In this document: one piece after another, positions 1 to 8,191 of the stretch
How positions within the stretch are numbered: the stretch's first letter is position 1
Layout of the letters: the number at the start of each line of letters is the position of its first letter
DNA from: JBBRHQ01 sp963720735
Lineage (GTDB): Bacteria > Actinomycetota > Thermoleophilia > Solirubrobacterales > 70-9
Length of the DNA stretch: 64,000 nt
Assembly: GCA_963720735.1 (NCBI GenBank)
Contig: CAVRGL010000005.1
Coordinates: 186,001 to 250,000, forward strand
Direction: 5' to 3'
Made by a program: the position numbers and the translations under genes
Notes under the pieces: model-generated
The model's input: the letters and a program-made list of their open reading frames with translations, nothing else
Databases searched by the model: none
What the model was told of the DNA's origin: nothing

Positions 1-2
1 TG

Positions 3-230
3 GCGGGGATCATGGGCCTGCTGCAGGCAAACGAGGTGATCAAGCTCACCGCCGGGATCGGCGAGCCGCTGGTCGGCCGGCTGCTGCTGTATGAGTCGCT
101 CGGCACCCGCTTCACCGAGCTCAAGGTCCGGCGGGATCCCGACTGCCCGATCTGCGGAGAGAACGCCCCCGAGATCCCGGAGTCGGAGATGGGCAAGTTC
201 CCCGACTACGAGCTCTTCTGCGCTGCCTGA
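3..230 (+). CDS. MoeB/ThiF-family adenylyltransferase, C-terminal part (cut by window start)
   Basis: Only the last ~75 residues are inside the window; the reading frame is open to the left edge. Visible are the helix 'GIMGLLQANEVIKL' typical of E1-like MoeB/MoeZ enzymes and the CPIC half of the structural zinc site. The family adenylates the C-terminal glycine of a ThiS/MoaD-type sulfur carrier. The protein stops about 20 residues after CPIC, so it has no rhodanese domain, unlike mycobacterial MoeZ; the sulfur donor must then come from another protein. It lies 26 bases upstream of a sulfur-carrier gene, its likely partner. The family is clear; assignment to the CysO pathway rests on context. 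Confidence 0.8.
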   Translation, partial: AGIMGLLQANEVIKLTAGIGEPLVGRLLLYESLGTRFTELKVRRDPDCPICGENAPEIPESEMGKFPDYELFCAA

Positions 231-256
231 GCCGCCATCTCAATAGGCTTGCCCGG

Positions 257-532
257 ATGTCGACGATCAGGATCCCACCAGTGCTGCGCGCGCAGACCGG
301 CGGGGCCTCCGAGGTCAGTGCCGAGGGCGGCACCGTCGGCGAGGCGCTGCGGGCGCTGACCGCGTCGCACCCTGAGACCGAGGGCCAGCTGTTCGGGCCC
401 GAGGGAGAGCTCAACCGCTACGTCAACGTCTACCTCAACGACGAGGACGTGCGCGTGCTCGACGGTCTCGAGACGCCGCTCTCCCCCGACGACGTGATCG
501 TCATCCTGCCGGCGATGGCCGGCGGCGCCTGA
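257..532 (+). CDS. cysO: ThiS/MoaD-type sulfur carrier, probable CysO
   Basis: A 91-residue beta-grasp sulfur carrier. The final strand reads VIVILPAMAGGA. Carriers of this family are activated as a C-terminal Gly-Gly thiocarboxylate; here one Ala follows the GG, so the product must be trimmed before activation. CysM (9241) and a Mec-type JAMM peptidase (10257) lie in the same window, and together with the adjacent MoeB-like gene they complete the mycobacterial CysO-CysM-Mec cysteine route. It could instead be a MoaD for molybdopterin, but no other moa gene is visible. The start is ATG 257; no strong ribosome-binding site is seen. Confidence 0.82.
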   Translation: MSTIRIPPVLRAQTGGASEVSAEGGTVGEALRALTASHPETEGQLFGPEGELNRYVNVYLNDEDVRVLDGLETPLSPDDVIVILPAMAGGA

Positions 533-538
533 TCCGGC

Positions 539-3500
539 TCAGGCCGAGGGGCTGAGGCCGCGGGGTCCGCCGCCCGCGCCGATCCTCTTCAGCAGTGAGG
601 CCATGCCCAGCTCCTCTGCCGTGCGGCCGGCATCGGCGAGCAGGGCGCCGGCTCGATCCGAGTCCCCCTCCCCGGCCCGCTCGGCGAGCGCCGCCGCGAG
701 CTCGAAGCGCGAGCGGGCCAGCCAGGGGAGGGCCCCAGCTCGCTCGTTGACCGCCACCGCCTCGGTGAGCCGCTCTATCGCCTCGTCGTTGCGCCCGGCC
801 AGCGCGGCCAGCATCCCGAGATGGTGCGAGGCCGGCCCGAGGTAGGCGGCGCCGGCGCCGCCGACGACGATTCCTCCCGCGTAGGGCAGAAGCTTGCGGT
901 GGAGCCTTCCGCCCCGCTCGCGATCACCGAGCGCCGTGGCGGCGATCGCCGCCACGGCGGCCGCCGCCGGGGCATTCACCTCATCGTCGTCGGCCGTGAC
1001 CACATCGATCTCCTCCCGTGCCTCGTCCGCCCTTCCGGTCTCGCTCAGCAGCAGGGCAAGAAAGGATCGCCAGACCTGACTCTGGCCACGGCGCCCGATC
1101 AGGTCACGGAGCAGATCCTCGGTCTCCGCGACCCTTCCCTGCTCCCAGCGCAGAACCACCAACTCGAAGCTCGTGTACTCGAGGGCGTCGGGGACCTCGG
1201 CCCAGGCACCCAGCTCGAGCACCTCGGCGGTGAGCCGCTCTGCATCCGCGAACTGACCCTCCATCAGCGAGCGAGCCGTCATGAAGGCGCGGCTGTGCAG
1301 TCGTCCCGCCGAGAGCTTCATGCGCTCGGCGACCCTCGCGTGCTCGGCGATCGCCACGTCGAGCTCGGCGAAGTCCGCCGACTGAAGCGCCGCCAGCACC
1401 AGCAGGAACCGGGCCTGAAGGACAACGTCGTGGTCGCGCAGCTCCGGGACGCTGGAAGCGAGCCTGGCTGAGATCTCCAGCCGCGGCTCGAGACCTTCCG
1501 GCCCGGTCTCGGCGCTCCAGCGCCCGATCAGGGCCAGCGCCAGGGTGTCGGGGTCACCGCTTTGCTCGGCCAGCTCCAGCGCCTCGGCGCAGAGGCCGGC
1601 GGCGCGGTCGCGATCGCCCTCGGCACGTTCGATCTGGGCGAGGCGCAGGCCGAGGCGAGCCCGCAGCGCGGTCGGCGCGGGCTCAGCTTCCAGCGCAGCC
1701 TTCAGCAGCTCAGTCGCGTCGGCCCGGCGCCCGCCCGGCTCCGAGCCGAAGCCGCAGAACCCGAGGGCGGCTCGGGCGAGCGCCTCGGTGTCGCCGGTCG
1801 AGCGGGCGATGCGAGCTGCGGAGGCGAAGCTCTCCCGCGACGGCTCCACCTCCCCCCCGCGCCACTCCGCCTCTCCCAGGGCGAGCAGCAGCTCGAGCCG
1901 CAGCTTCGGGTCGTCCGCGCCCGAGGCGTCGAGGGCCGACAGCGCCTCGCTGTAGTGCTCGATCGCCTTCTCGAAGGACAGCGAGCCGAGAGCGCCGGCT
2001 CCGGCGCGGACCCCGTACTCGAGCGCCTTCGCTGCGACCGCCGGCCCGGCCCCGGCGTAGTGCCGCGCCAGCTCGGCGACGTGCCTCGGGTCGCTGGCGT
2101 GCCGGCGCTCGAGGATCTCGGCCAGGCGCCGGTGGAGCGTCGCCCGGCGGACCCGGGGGACACCCGCGTAGACCGCCTGGCGGAAGAGCGTGTGCGAGAA
2201 GGCGTAGCGATCGAGCGTGCCGGGGACGTCGGCAAGGAGGCCGGCGGCAACCGCCGCCTCGAGCGAGCCGATCACGTCCTCGCCCTGCAGCTCGGAGACC
2301 TCGGTGACCAGGTCCGAGCCGAACTCGCTGCCGATCACCGAGGCGACCTCGAGCACGTTCGCCGCGGAGTCGTCCAGCTCGCCGATGCGGTGGCCGACCG
2401 CCTCGCGGACCAGCTCCGGGACGCCGGCCGCATAGATCGCCCCCGGCCGCCGGCCGACCGCCCGCCCTTCGCCGGACGCCGCGATGTGGTTGACCAGCGC
2501 CTCGACCAGGAAAGGGTTGCCCCCGGTCTCCGCCTGGATCGCCTCCGCGTCGATCTTCGGCTCACGAGCCGGGCCCCGGATCGAGGCGATCATCTCCCTG
2601 ACATCCTCGACTCCCAGGCCCGCCAGGTGCTGGCGCTCGAACAACCCCTCCCGGCCAAGATCGGCGAGTGTCTCGGCCAGGTTCTCGCTCGGCTCGGTCT
2701 CGCGGTAGGCGGCGAGGACCATCAGCGCGGCGCGATGAGGCGAGCGGGCGATCTGGCGGAGCATCATCAGCGAGCCCGGGTCCGCCCAGTGCACGTCGTC
2801 GAGGACCAGCAGCAGCGGCCGGCTGGCCGTGAGCGCGGCGAGGCACCCGTTGACCGCTTCGAACAGCCGCTCCCTGGCCGGCTCGGGCTCGGACGGGGGC
2901 GCGCTCTCGAGCCGGACCGTGATCTCGGGGATGAGGCCGGCAAGCACCCCGGCGTGCGGCCCGAGGTCGTTTTCGAGCTCCTCGGCCGGGGAGTTGAGCA
3001 CCCAGTGGCGGAGAGCCTCGACGAAGGGACCGAAGGGCGTGCTCGCCTGCTCGTCAGCGCGGCCGTAGAGGACGCTGGCTCCGTCCTCGTGGACGCGGAC
3101 AGCGAACTCGGTGGCCAGCCGGGTCTTGCCGACGCCGGGATCGCCGCCCAGGAAGACGATGCTCCGCGCCCCCTCATTGCTGGTCTCACCCCAGAGTGCG
3201 GCGAGGCGCTCGAGCTCCGCCGTGCGGCCGACGAAGGGGCTGCGCCGGCGCGGCACCAGCCAGGTCGGCAGGGGCAGCAGCTCGGCAGGGTCTTCGCCAC
3301 CCGTTCCCCCCGGGCCCGCTGCGGAGTCAGCCGCGATGCTCTCGGGCTCCAGCGCGTCGGTGGCGCTGCCCCCGAGGAGCTTCCGGTGCAGGGTCTGGGC
3401 TTCGGACCCCGGGGCGCTTCCCAGCTCCTCGGCGAGCAGGTTCCTGAGCTCGTCGTAGGTCCGCAGCGCCTCGGCGGTGTTCCCCGAGGCGACCAGGGCG

Positions 3501-4168
3501 CGCATCAGCAACACGTAGCCGGACTCCCTGAACGGAGCCTCGCGGATCAGCGCCCGCGCCGCGCGCTCGGCACCCGCCAGCTCGGACCCGCCGAGGCCGA
3601 TTCCGGCCCTTGCAATGACCTCCCGGGTGCGCAGGTTGATCTCCTCGAGCTCCCCCCGGGCCTCATCGACCCACGGAGCGTCGAACCCGGCCAGGAAGGG
3701 GCGGCCGGAGATGTTGAGCGCGATGTGGGCGTGCACCCAGGCGTCCTTCCAGTCAGCCGAGGAGACCGCCGATCCGGCGGCGACGATCGCCCGCTCGGCC
3801 GCCTCGATGTCGATCCAGGTGTTCTCGGGCAGGTTCAGCTCGACCGTATCCCGACCGACCAGGGCCCCCGGCCCGAGCGCGCTGCGCAGGCGCGAGAGCT
3901 GCGTGCGCAGCGCCGCCGGCGGGTCGGTGGGGGGCGTGTCGGGCCAGATCGCCGCGATCAGCTCGTCGCGACTCGCCGGGCGACCCCGGTTCAAGACCAG
4001 GTACGCGAGCAGGATGCGACCCTGCCGACCGCGAAGCTCGGGCGTGACATGGCGACCCTCGACGTCGGCTTTCAGGCGCCCGCAGAGTTGGATCCGGGTG
4101 GCGCCCGGATCGGTCGGCGGCGTCGGTGGAAACGCTTTGGAAACGCTGTCAAGACGGGATGACAACAC
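539..4168 (-). CDS. SARP/AfsR-type transcriptional regulator with AAA ATPase and TPR-like region
   Basis: A very large cytoplasmic regulator. In order (numbered from a possible upstream GTG at 4216): OmpR-type winged helix ~40-125, bacterial transcriptional activation domain ~130-290, AAA domain with Walker A GGDPGVGKT at ~357-365 and Walker B LLLVLDDVHWAD at ~468-479, then ~600 residues of Ala/Leu/Glu-rich helical repeats. There is no C-terminal LuxR helix-turn-helix, so DNA binding must be N-terminal. The longest frame begins at GTG 4216 but overlaps the divergent ATG at 4191; I prefer GTG 4168, which still precedes the conserved winged helix. Its targets are unknown; the divergent surface-protein operon is the obvious candidate. 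Confidence 0.85.
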   Translation of the reverse strand: MLSSRLDSVSKAFPPTPPTDPGATRIQLCGRLKADVEGRHVTPELRGRQGRILLAYLVLNRGRPASRDELIAAIWPDTPPTDPPAALRTQLSRLRSALGPGALVGRDTVELNLPENTWIDIEAAERAIVAAGSAVSSADWKDAWVHAHIALNISGRPFLAGFDAPWVDEARGELEEINLRTREVIARAGIGLGGSELAGAERAARALIREAPFRESGYVLLMRALVASGNTAEALRTYDELRNLLAEELGSAPGSEAQTLHRKLLGGSATDALEPESIAADSAAGPGGTGGEDPAELLPLPTWLVPRRRSPFVGRTAELERLAALWGETSNEGARSIVFLGGDPGVGKTRLATEFAVRVHEDGASVLYGRADEQASTPFGPFVEALRHWVLNSPAEELENDLGPHAGVLAGLIPEITVRLESAPPSEPEPARERLFEAVNGCLAALTASRPLLLVLDDVHWADPGSLMMLRQIARSPHRAALMVLAAYRETEPSENLAETLADLGREGLFERQHLAGLGVEDVREMIASIRGPAREPKIDAEAIQAETGGNPFLVEALVNHIAASGEGRAVGRRPGAIYAAGVPELVREAVGHRIGELDDSAANVLEVASVIGSEFGSDLVTEVSELQGEDVIGSLEAAVAAGLLADVPGTLDRYAFSHTLFRQAVYAGVPRVRRATLHRRLAEILERRHASDPRHVAELARHYAGAGPAVAAKALEYGVRAGAGALGSLSFEKAIEHYSEALSALDASGADDPKLRLELLLALGEAEWRGGEVEPSRESFASAARIARSTGDTEALARAALGFCGFGSEPGGRRADATELLKAALEAEPAPTALRARLGLRLAQIERAEGDRDRAAGLCAEALELAEQSGDPDTLALALIGRWSAETGPEGLEPRLEISARLASSVPELRDHDVVLQARFLLVLAALQSADFAELDVAIAEHARVAERMKLSAGRLHSRAFMTARSLMEGQFADAERLTAEVLELGAWAEVPDALEYTSFELVVLRWEQGRVAETEDLLRDLIGRRGQSQVWRSFLALLLSETGRADEAREEIDVVTADDDEVNAPAAAAVAAIAATALGDRERGGRLHRKLLPYAGGIVVGGAGAAYLGPASHHLGMLAALAGRNDEAIERLTEAVAVNERAGALPWLARSRFELAAALAERAGEGDSDRAGALLADAGRTAEELGMASLLKRIGAGGGPRGLSPSA
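4127..4147. repeat. Tandem direct repeat TGGAAACGCT, 11-base period
   Basis: TGGAAACGCT occurs at 4127-4136 and again at 4138-4147. An 11-base period places both copies on one face of the helix, as described for direct-repeat operators of SARP regulators. It lies at the 5' end of the SARP gene and about 45 bases before the divergent operon. If functional it would be an operator; it could also be coding sequence repeated by chance. Confidence 0.35.
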
Positions 4169-4190
4169 GCATCCACCAAGATCGGCCACA

Positions 4191-4391
4191 ATGAGCAGCA
4201 GCTTGACCCTCGACACTCAAGGGCCGGAGTTGATTCTCCGATGTGAATGCGGAGCTATCGTGATCGCATACGGAGAAGAGCGTCTGGTCGAGCTGGCACG
4301 CCTCCATTTCGCCGAGTTCCATCCGGATCTCGGCGCGGAGATGCCGGCAGACCTGATTCTGGCCATGGCAGAGGAAAAGGAGAGACGATGA
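4191..4391 (+). CDS. Small conserved-looking protein (66 aa), first gene of surface operon
   Basis: 66 residues starting at ATG 4191. It has one C-x-C (LRCECGAIV) followed by an amphipathic helix (RLVELARLHFAEFHPDL), resembling small DUF1059-type proteins, but this is only a pattern match. There is no signal peptide or membrane segment. Its stop overlaps the ATG of the LPFTG gene by four bases (ATGA), so the two are translationally coupled, and the third gene is coupled in turn. It is divergent from the SARP gene. Function unknown. Confidence 0.6.
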   Translation: MSSSLTLDTQGPELILRCECGAIVIAYGEERLVELARLHFAEFHPDLGAEMPADLILAMAEEKERR

Positions 4392-4705
4392 ATATGCGAA
4401 CCGGTCTGCGCATGGCGATGCTGACTCTGGCGGTCACCGCCGTTTTGGCCCTGCCCGCGCAGGCTCTTGCAAGTGACAAGTGCTCCACCACGGATCCGAC
4501 CGCCTCGCAGTACTGCCCGCCGACCAAGGTGATCGGCAACGGCAGTGCCTCGGGCTCGGCAAGCGTGCAGGGGACGAGCAGTTCCAGCTCGCTGCCCTTC
4601 ACCGGCCTCGACGTGATCTCCCTGTTGGCGATCGCAGCGGCCCTCACGGGCGCTGGCCTGGTGCTGCGCCGCCTGACGATCGGCGGAGGCGAGCGCAGCT
4701 CGTGA
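4388..4705 (+). CDS. Small secreted LPFTG-type surface protein
   Basis: 105 residues starting at ATG 4388, preceded by AAAGGAGAGACG, a strong ribosome-binding site. The N-terminus is a signal peptide (Arg at 4, hydrophobic core, ALA cleavage site near 28). A short Cys/Ser/Gly-rich mature region follows with two Cys (SDKCST, QYCPP), then LPFTG, a hydrophobic segment and positively charged RR. This is the classic sortase substrate architecture; the mature part would be only ~45 residues, so it may act as a spacer or polymer anchor. No sortase gene is in the window. It overlaps the downstream glycosyl-phosphate transferase by GTGA. The LPxTG assignment is direct; the role is unknown. Confidence 0.78.
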   Translation: MNMRTGLRMAMLTLAVTAVLALPAQALASDKCSTTDPTASQYCPPTKVIGNGSASGSASVQGTSSSSSLPFTGLDVISLLAIAAALTGAGLVLRRLTIGGGERSS

Positions 4706-6156
4706 CCCAGGCGGGCGAGACATCGGCCCCGTACCTGACGGCGCTGCGTGCGCAGCGCCTTCTGGGCGTGACCGCTTTCCGTCTCGCCCCGGCTGCCGTG
4801 GCCGGGTTGGTTGCAGGTAATCACCTGCACAGCGTCGGCCACGGCATCCTGGTCTTCGTGGCGGTCCTGCTTGCCAGCCTGGCGCTGGACCGCGACCGCT
4901 ACCCGGTTCACCTGATGCCGCTCGCGGGCGGCCTCCTGCGGGCCTTCGTGCCGGTCCTCGGAGCCGGCATCGCGCTGGCGACCTTCGCCCTCGCCGGGCA
5001 GCCGGAATCTGCCTCGGATCTGATCGCCGCCGTGGTCAGCGCCTGGGTCGTGATGGCCTTCGCCGGCTGGAGCAAGGTCCGGTTCGAGTCCTCGCGGCAG
5101 GTCCGCGTCGCGGTGATCGGCTCGGCCGGCCTGGCCCGCGGCCTTCACGAGGAGCTGCGAAGCGCCGGCATCCGCGCCTACTCCGTGGCCGGCTGGATCG
5201 CCGGAGACGCTCCGACCACCGAGCCCGGAGGCGGAGGCCCTCGGAGGCTCGGCTCCCTGGAGCAGGTCCGCGAGGTGGTCTCCAGACACTCGATCGACCT
5301 TCTCGTACACGCCAGCGTGCAGGCGTCGGGGGACGAGCCCCGCCACTCCCGGCTCGAGGTCTTCGAGCGGGTCGCCGCGAGCTGCCTCGACCTGCCTGTA
5401 CGGTTGATCGAGGCGAGCCAGCTGTACGAGCAGCTGCTCGGCCACGTGCCGCTCGGCCAGTCCAACTCGGCCTGGTTCCAGTACCTGCTGCACCCCCGCT
5501 ACCGTCCCGGCCTCCCCGGCTCCAAGCGGGTCTTCGACGTCCTCGTCGGAAGCCTGATGCTGGTCGTTCTGGCCCCGGTGATCGCCGTCCTGGCGCTGCT
5601 GGTGAAGCTCACCGACGGCGGCCCGGTCTTCTACCGCCAGCGTCGCATGGGCGAGAGCGGCGGGGACTACGAGATGATCAAGCTCCGCTCGATGCGGGTC
5701 GCCGCCGAGGAGAGGGGAGCCCGCTGGTCCCAGGCCGACGACGATCGCGTCACCGCGGTCGGCCGCGCCATGCGCCGCACCCACCTCGACGAGGTCCCCC
5801 AGCTCTGGAACGTGATCCGCGGGGAGATGACGATCGTCGGGCCGCGCCCGGAGCGCCCCGAGCTGATCGCCGAGTTAGAGCGCAGCCTTCCCTACTACGA
5901 CCGCCGCCACCTGGTCAAGCCGGGGATCGCAGGCTGGGCCCAGGCCCGTTGCGGCTACGGCGGCTCCGAGGAGGGCACCGGCTGGAAGCTCTGCCACGAC
6001 CTCTTCTACCTGAAGCATCGCTCGGTCTACTTCGACCTGCTGATCCTGATCGAGAACGTCCGGGTCTCTCTGCAGAGCGGTGTCCAGTTCAACGTGCAGG
6101 CGCCGCAGGAGCAGTTCATCCTCGGCCACGCGGCTTCCGAGTCACGCGCGACGTAG
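4702..6156 (+). CDS. Polyprenyl-phosphate sugar-1-phosphate transferase (exopolysaccharide initiation)
   Basis: 484 residues. The N-terminal ~110 residues are membrane-spanning, followed by a Rossmann-like segment (VAVIGSAGLARGLHEEL), then one more membrane helix and the bacterial sugar transferase domain. Conserved pieces are KRVFDVLVGS, FYRQRRMG, KLRSMR, the catalytic DEVPQLWNV region and GPRPERPE. The family moves a sugar-1-phosphate from a nucleotide sugar to undecaprenyl phosphate, starting a surface polysaccharide. GTG 4702 overlaps the preceding stop. Coupling to an LPFTG protein suggests a shared surface structure (inference). No other polysaccharide genes are nearby. Confidence 0.9.
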   Translation: MTQAGETSAPYLTALRAQRLLGVTAFRLAPAAVAGLVAGNHLHSVGHGILVFVAVLLASLALDRDRYPVHLMPLAGGLLRAFVPVLGAGIALATFALAGQPESASDLIAAVVSAWVVMAFAGWSKVRFESSRQVRVAVIGSAGLARGLHEELRSAGIRAYSVAGWIAGDAPTTEPGGGGPRRLGSLEQVREVVSRHSIDLLVHASVQASGDEPRHSRLEVFERVAASCLDLPVRLIEASQLYEQLLGHVPLGQSNSAWFQYLLHPRYRPGLPGSKRVFDVLVGSLMLVVLAPVIAVLALLVKLTDGGPVFYRQRRMGESGGDYEMIKLRSMRVAAEERGARWSQADDDRVTAVGRAMRRTHLDEVPQLWNVIRGEMTIVGPRPERPELIAELERSLPYYDRRHLVKPGIAGWAQARCGYGGSEEGTGWKLCHDLFYLKHRSVYFDLLILIENVRVSLQSGVQFNVQAPQEQFILGHAASESRAT

Positions 6157-6169
6157 CCAGGGGTTGTTC

Positions 6170-6236
6170 CGGCGCCCCCCCGGCGGCAGGGGCCGGGGGA
6201 TCTGCCGGTGCCCGGATTCGGGCGCCGGGGGCGCCG
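6170..6236. terminator. GC-rich inverted repeat in convergent gap
   Basis: CGGCGCCCCC at 6170-6179 pairs perfectly with GGGGGCGCCG at 6227-6236, with further GC-rich sequence between. It lies between two convergent genes, where a bidirectional stop is expected. No T-run follows on either strand, so it is at best an atypical terminator. Confidence 0.3.
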
Positions 6237-6250
6237 CCCTGGAGCGGCGC

Positions 6251-6439
6251 TCAGCCTCGCGGCCGGATGAACCAGGCAGCGGCGAGCGCGAACAGGGCCA
6301 TCAGCAGACCCGCCTCGGCGATCCCGGCGATGAAGAAGGCGACCGCCAGCGCCGCCAGCGGCAGCGGGATCAGCAGGATGTCGCGGATCAGGCTTCCGAG
6401 CCGCATCGCATGCCCAGCGCTCTGATCGGGCTCGGCCAT
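6251..6439 (-). CDS. Small two-helix membrane protein
   Basis: 62 residues with two hydrophobic stretches (about residues 20-38 and 39-57) ending in RPRG. It starts 5 bases after the stop of the ABC ATPase and so is probably the last gene of the amino-acid transporter operon. No family recognised; it may be an accessory or simply a co-transcribed membrane peptide. Confidence 0.5.
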   Translation of the reverse strand: MAEPDQSAGHAMRLGSLIRDILLIPLPLAALAVAFFIAGIAEAGLLMALFALAAAWFIRPRG

Positions 6440-6444
6440 GGGCC

Positions 6445-7209
6445 TCAGAGCACTTTGCCCAGGAAGTCCCTAGTCCGGGCGTGCTTCGGGTTGGCGATCA
6501 CCGCGGCGGGATCGCCCGACTCGACCACCACCCCGCCGTCCATGAAGACCAGGGTGTCTCCCACCTCCCGTGCGAAGCCGATCTCATGGGTGACGACGAT
6601 CATCGTCATGCCGCGCTCGGCCAGCAGTCGCATCGCGTCGAGCACCTCACCGACCAACTCCGGGTCGAGGGCCGAGGTGGGCTCGTCGAACAGCATCAGC
6701 TTCGGGTCCATTGCCAGCGCCCGCGCGATCGCCACGCGCTGTTGCTGGCCCCCCGAGAGCTGGGCGGGATAGGCGTCGATCTTGTCCTCGAGGCCGACGC
6801 TGGCGAGCAGCTCCCTCCCCTTTGGGACGACCTCGCTCTTCCGCTCGCCCTTGACCAGGATCGGGGCCTCGGTGACGTTGCCGAGCGCGGTCATGTGCGG
6901 GAAGAGGTTGAACCGCTGGAAGACCATTCCGATCTGGGCCCGCTCCGCGCAGACATCGTTGTCGCGGAGCTCGTAGAGCTTGTCGCCCCGTTGCCGGTAG
7001 CCGACCAGATCGCCGTCGACGAACAGCCGCCCGGCGTTGATCTTCTCGAGGTGGTTGATGCAGCGAAGGAAGGTGGACTTCCCCGACCCGGAGGGCCCCA
7101 GCAGGCACATCACCTCTCCCGGCTGGACCGTGAGGGTGATCCCCCTCAGCACCTCGAGCGGCCCGAAGCTCTTGTGGACCTGTTCGGCCTGGACCATCGG
7201 CTCAGCCAT
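6445..7209 (-). CDS. Polar amino-acid ABC transporter ATPase (GlnQ/TcyC type)
   Basis: 254 residues with a complete ABC set: Walker A GPSGSGKST, Q-loop region IGMVFQRFNLFPHMTALGN, signature LSGGQQQR, Walker B LMLFDEPTSALDP and the switch His in VTHEIGFA. It powers import of a polar amino acid with the permease (overlapping by 8 bases upstream) and the lipoprotein at 8192. The operon sits between cysO and cysM, so cystine or another sulfur amino acid is a reasonable substrate guess, but nothing in the ATPase shows this. A ~15-residue insertion (around QRGDKLYELRDND) precedes the Q-loop. Confidence 0.92.
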   Translation of the reverse strand: MAEPMVQAEQVHKSFGPLEVLRGITLTVQPGEVMCLLGPSGSGKSTFLRCINHLEKINAGRLFVDGDLVGYRQRGDKLYELRDNDVCAERAQIGMVFQRFNLFPHMTALGNVTEAPILVKGERKSEVVPKGRELLASVGLEDKIDAYPAQLSGGQQQRVAIARALAMDPKLMLFDEPTSALDPELVGEVLDAMRLLAERGMTMIVVTHEIGFAREVGDTLVFMDGGVVVESGDPAAVIANPKHARTRDFLGKVL

Positions 7210-8173
7210 TTGCCTGCTCCTCCGCAGGGGGTTTCACCGTCGCGTGTTTGAACGAGAACACATTCTTCCGCAGTCGCTGCATCGGCGTTGGCGGCTGATC
7301 GCGGGTCCCGCCGCGACCGAAGTAACGCTCGATGTAGTACTGGCCGGCCGTCAGCACGCTGGTCACTGCCAGATACCAGATGCTGGCCACGATCAGCAAC
7401 GGGATCTGCTGGAAGGTGACCGAGTAGATGAGGGTCGCCGAGTAGAGCAGGTCCGAGACTGCGACGAAGGCGACCAGCGAGCTGTTCTTCAGCATCGAGA
7501 TCGTCTCGTTGCCGGTCGGCGGCACGATCACCCGCATCGCTTGCGGCAGGACGATCCGGCGCATCGTCTGCAGCCGCGACATCCCCAGAGCCTGCGACGC
7601 CTCGGTCTGACCCTCGTCGACCGAGATGATCCCGGCCCGCACGATCTCCGCCATATAGGCGGCCTCGTTCAGCCCCAGGGCGAGGACCGCTCCGACGAAG
7701 GGTGTGATCACGTCGTTGGCGCTGCCTGACACGAAGACCGGCCCGCCGAAGGGGATTCCGAGGGAGATCGTCGGGTAGAGCGCCGAGATGAAGCTCCAGA
7801 AGAGGATCTGGACCAACAGCGGCGTGCCGCGGAAAATCCAGATGTAGACCCAGCTGCCGCTGCTGACCAAAGGGTTGGCCGAGAGCCGCATCACCGCCAG
7901 TAGGGTGCCGAGCGCGATCCCGATCACCATCGAGATCACGGTCAGCTCCAGGGTCACCACGAGGCCGTCGAGTATCCGGCTGTTGAACAGGTAGTCCCCG
8001 ACGACACTCCACTCGAAGCGCGGGTTGGTCGCGATCGAGTGGACGATGATCACGCCCAGCAGCGCCACCAGCGCTGCCGTCACCCAGCGCCCGGGGTGCC
8101 GTACAGGGACGGCCTTTATGGCCTCAGGTTGCCCCTGTGGCTCGGGCGCTGCGATTGTCTCGGTTGAGGCCAT
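7202..8173 (-). CDS. Polar amino-acid ABC transporter permease
   Basis: 323 residues in the HisM/GlnP family. A ~35-residue cytoplasmic N-terminus is followed by a first helix (VTAALVALLGVIIVHSIA), then the core with the coupling loop EAAYMAEIVRAGIISVDEGQTEASQALGM-type region typical of these permeases. One permease gene only, so the transporter is probably a homodimer. It is flanked by its binding protein (18 bases upstream) and its ATPase (8-base overlap). Confidence 0.92.
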   Translation of the reverse strand: MASTETIAAPEPQGQPEAIKAVPVRHPGRWVTAALVALLGVIIVHSIATNPRFEWSVVGDYLFNSRILDGLVVTLELTVISMVIGIALGTLLAVMRLSANPLVSSGSWVYIWIFRGTPLLVQILFWSFISALYPTISLGIPFGGPVFVSGSANDVITPFVGAVLALGLNEAAYMAEIVRAGIISVDEGQTEASQALGMSRLQTMRRIVLPQAMRVIVPPTGNETISMLKNSSLVAFVAVSDLLYSATLIYSVTFQQIPLLIVASIWYLAVTSVLTAGQYYIERYFGRGGTRDQPPTPMQRLRKNVFSFKHATVKPPAEEQANG

Positions 8174-8191
8174 CAGCCTCGGCCCTTTGCG

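Noticed and set aside
1562..4162. Very long plus-strand frame opposite the SARP gene
   Set aside because: Arg/Gly/Pro-rich shadow typical of high-GC antisense frames; the minus frame has clear domains.
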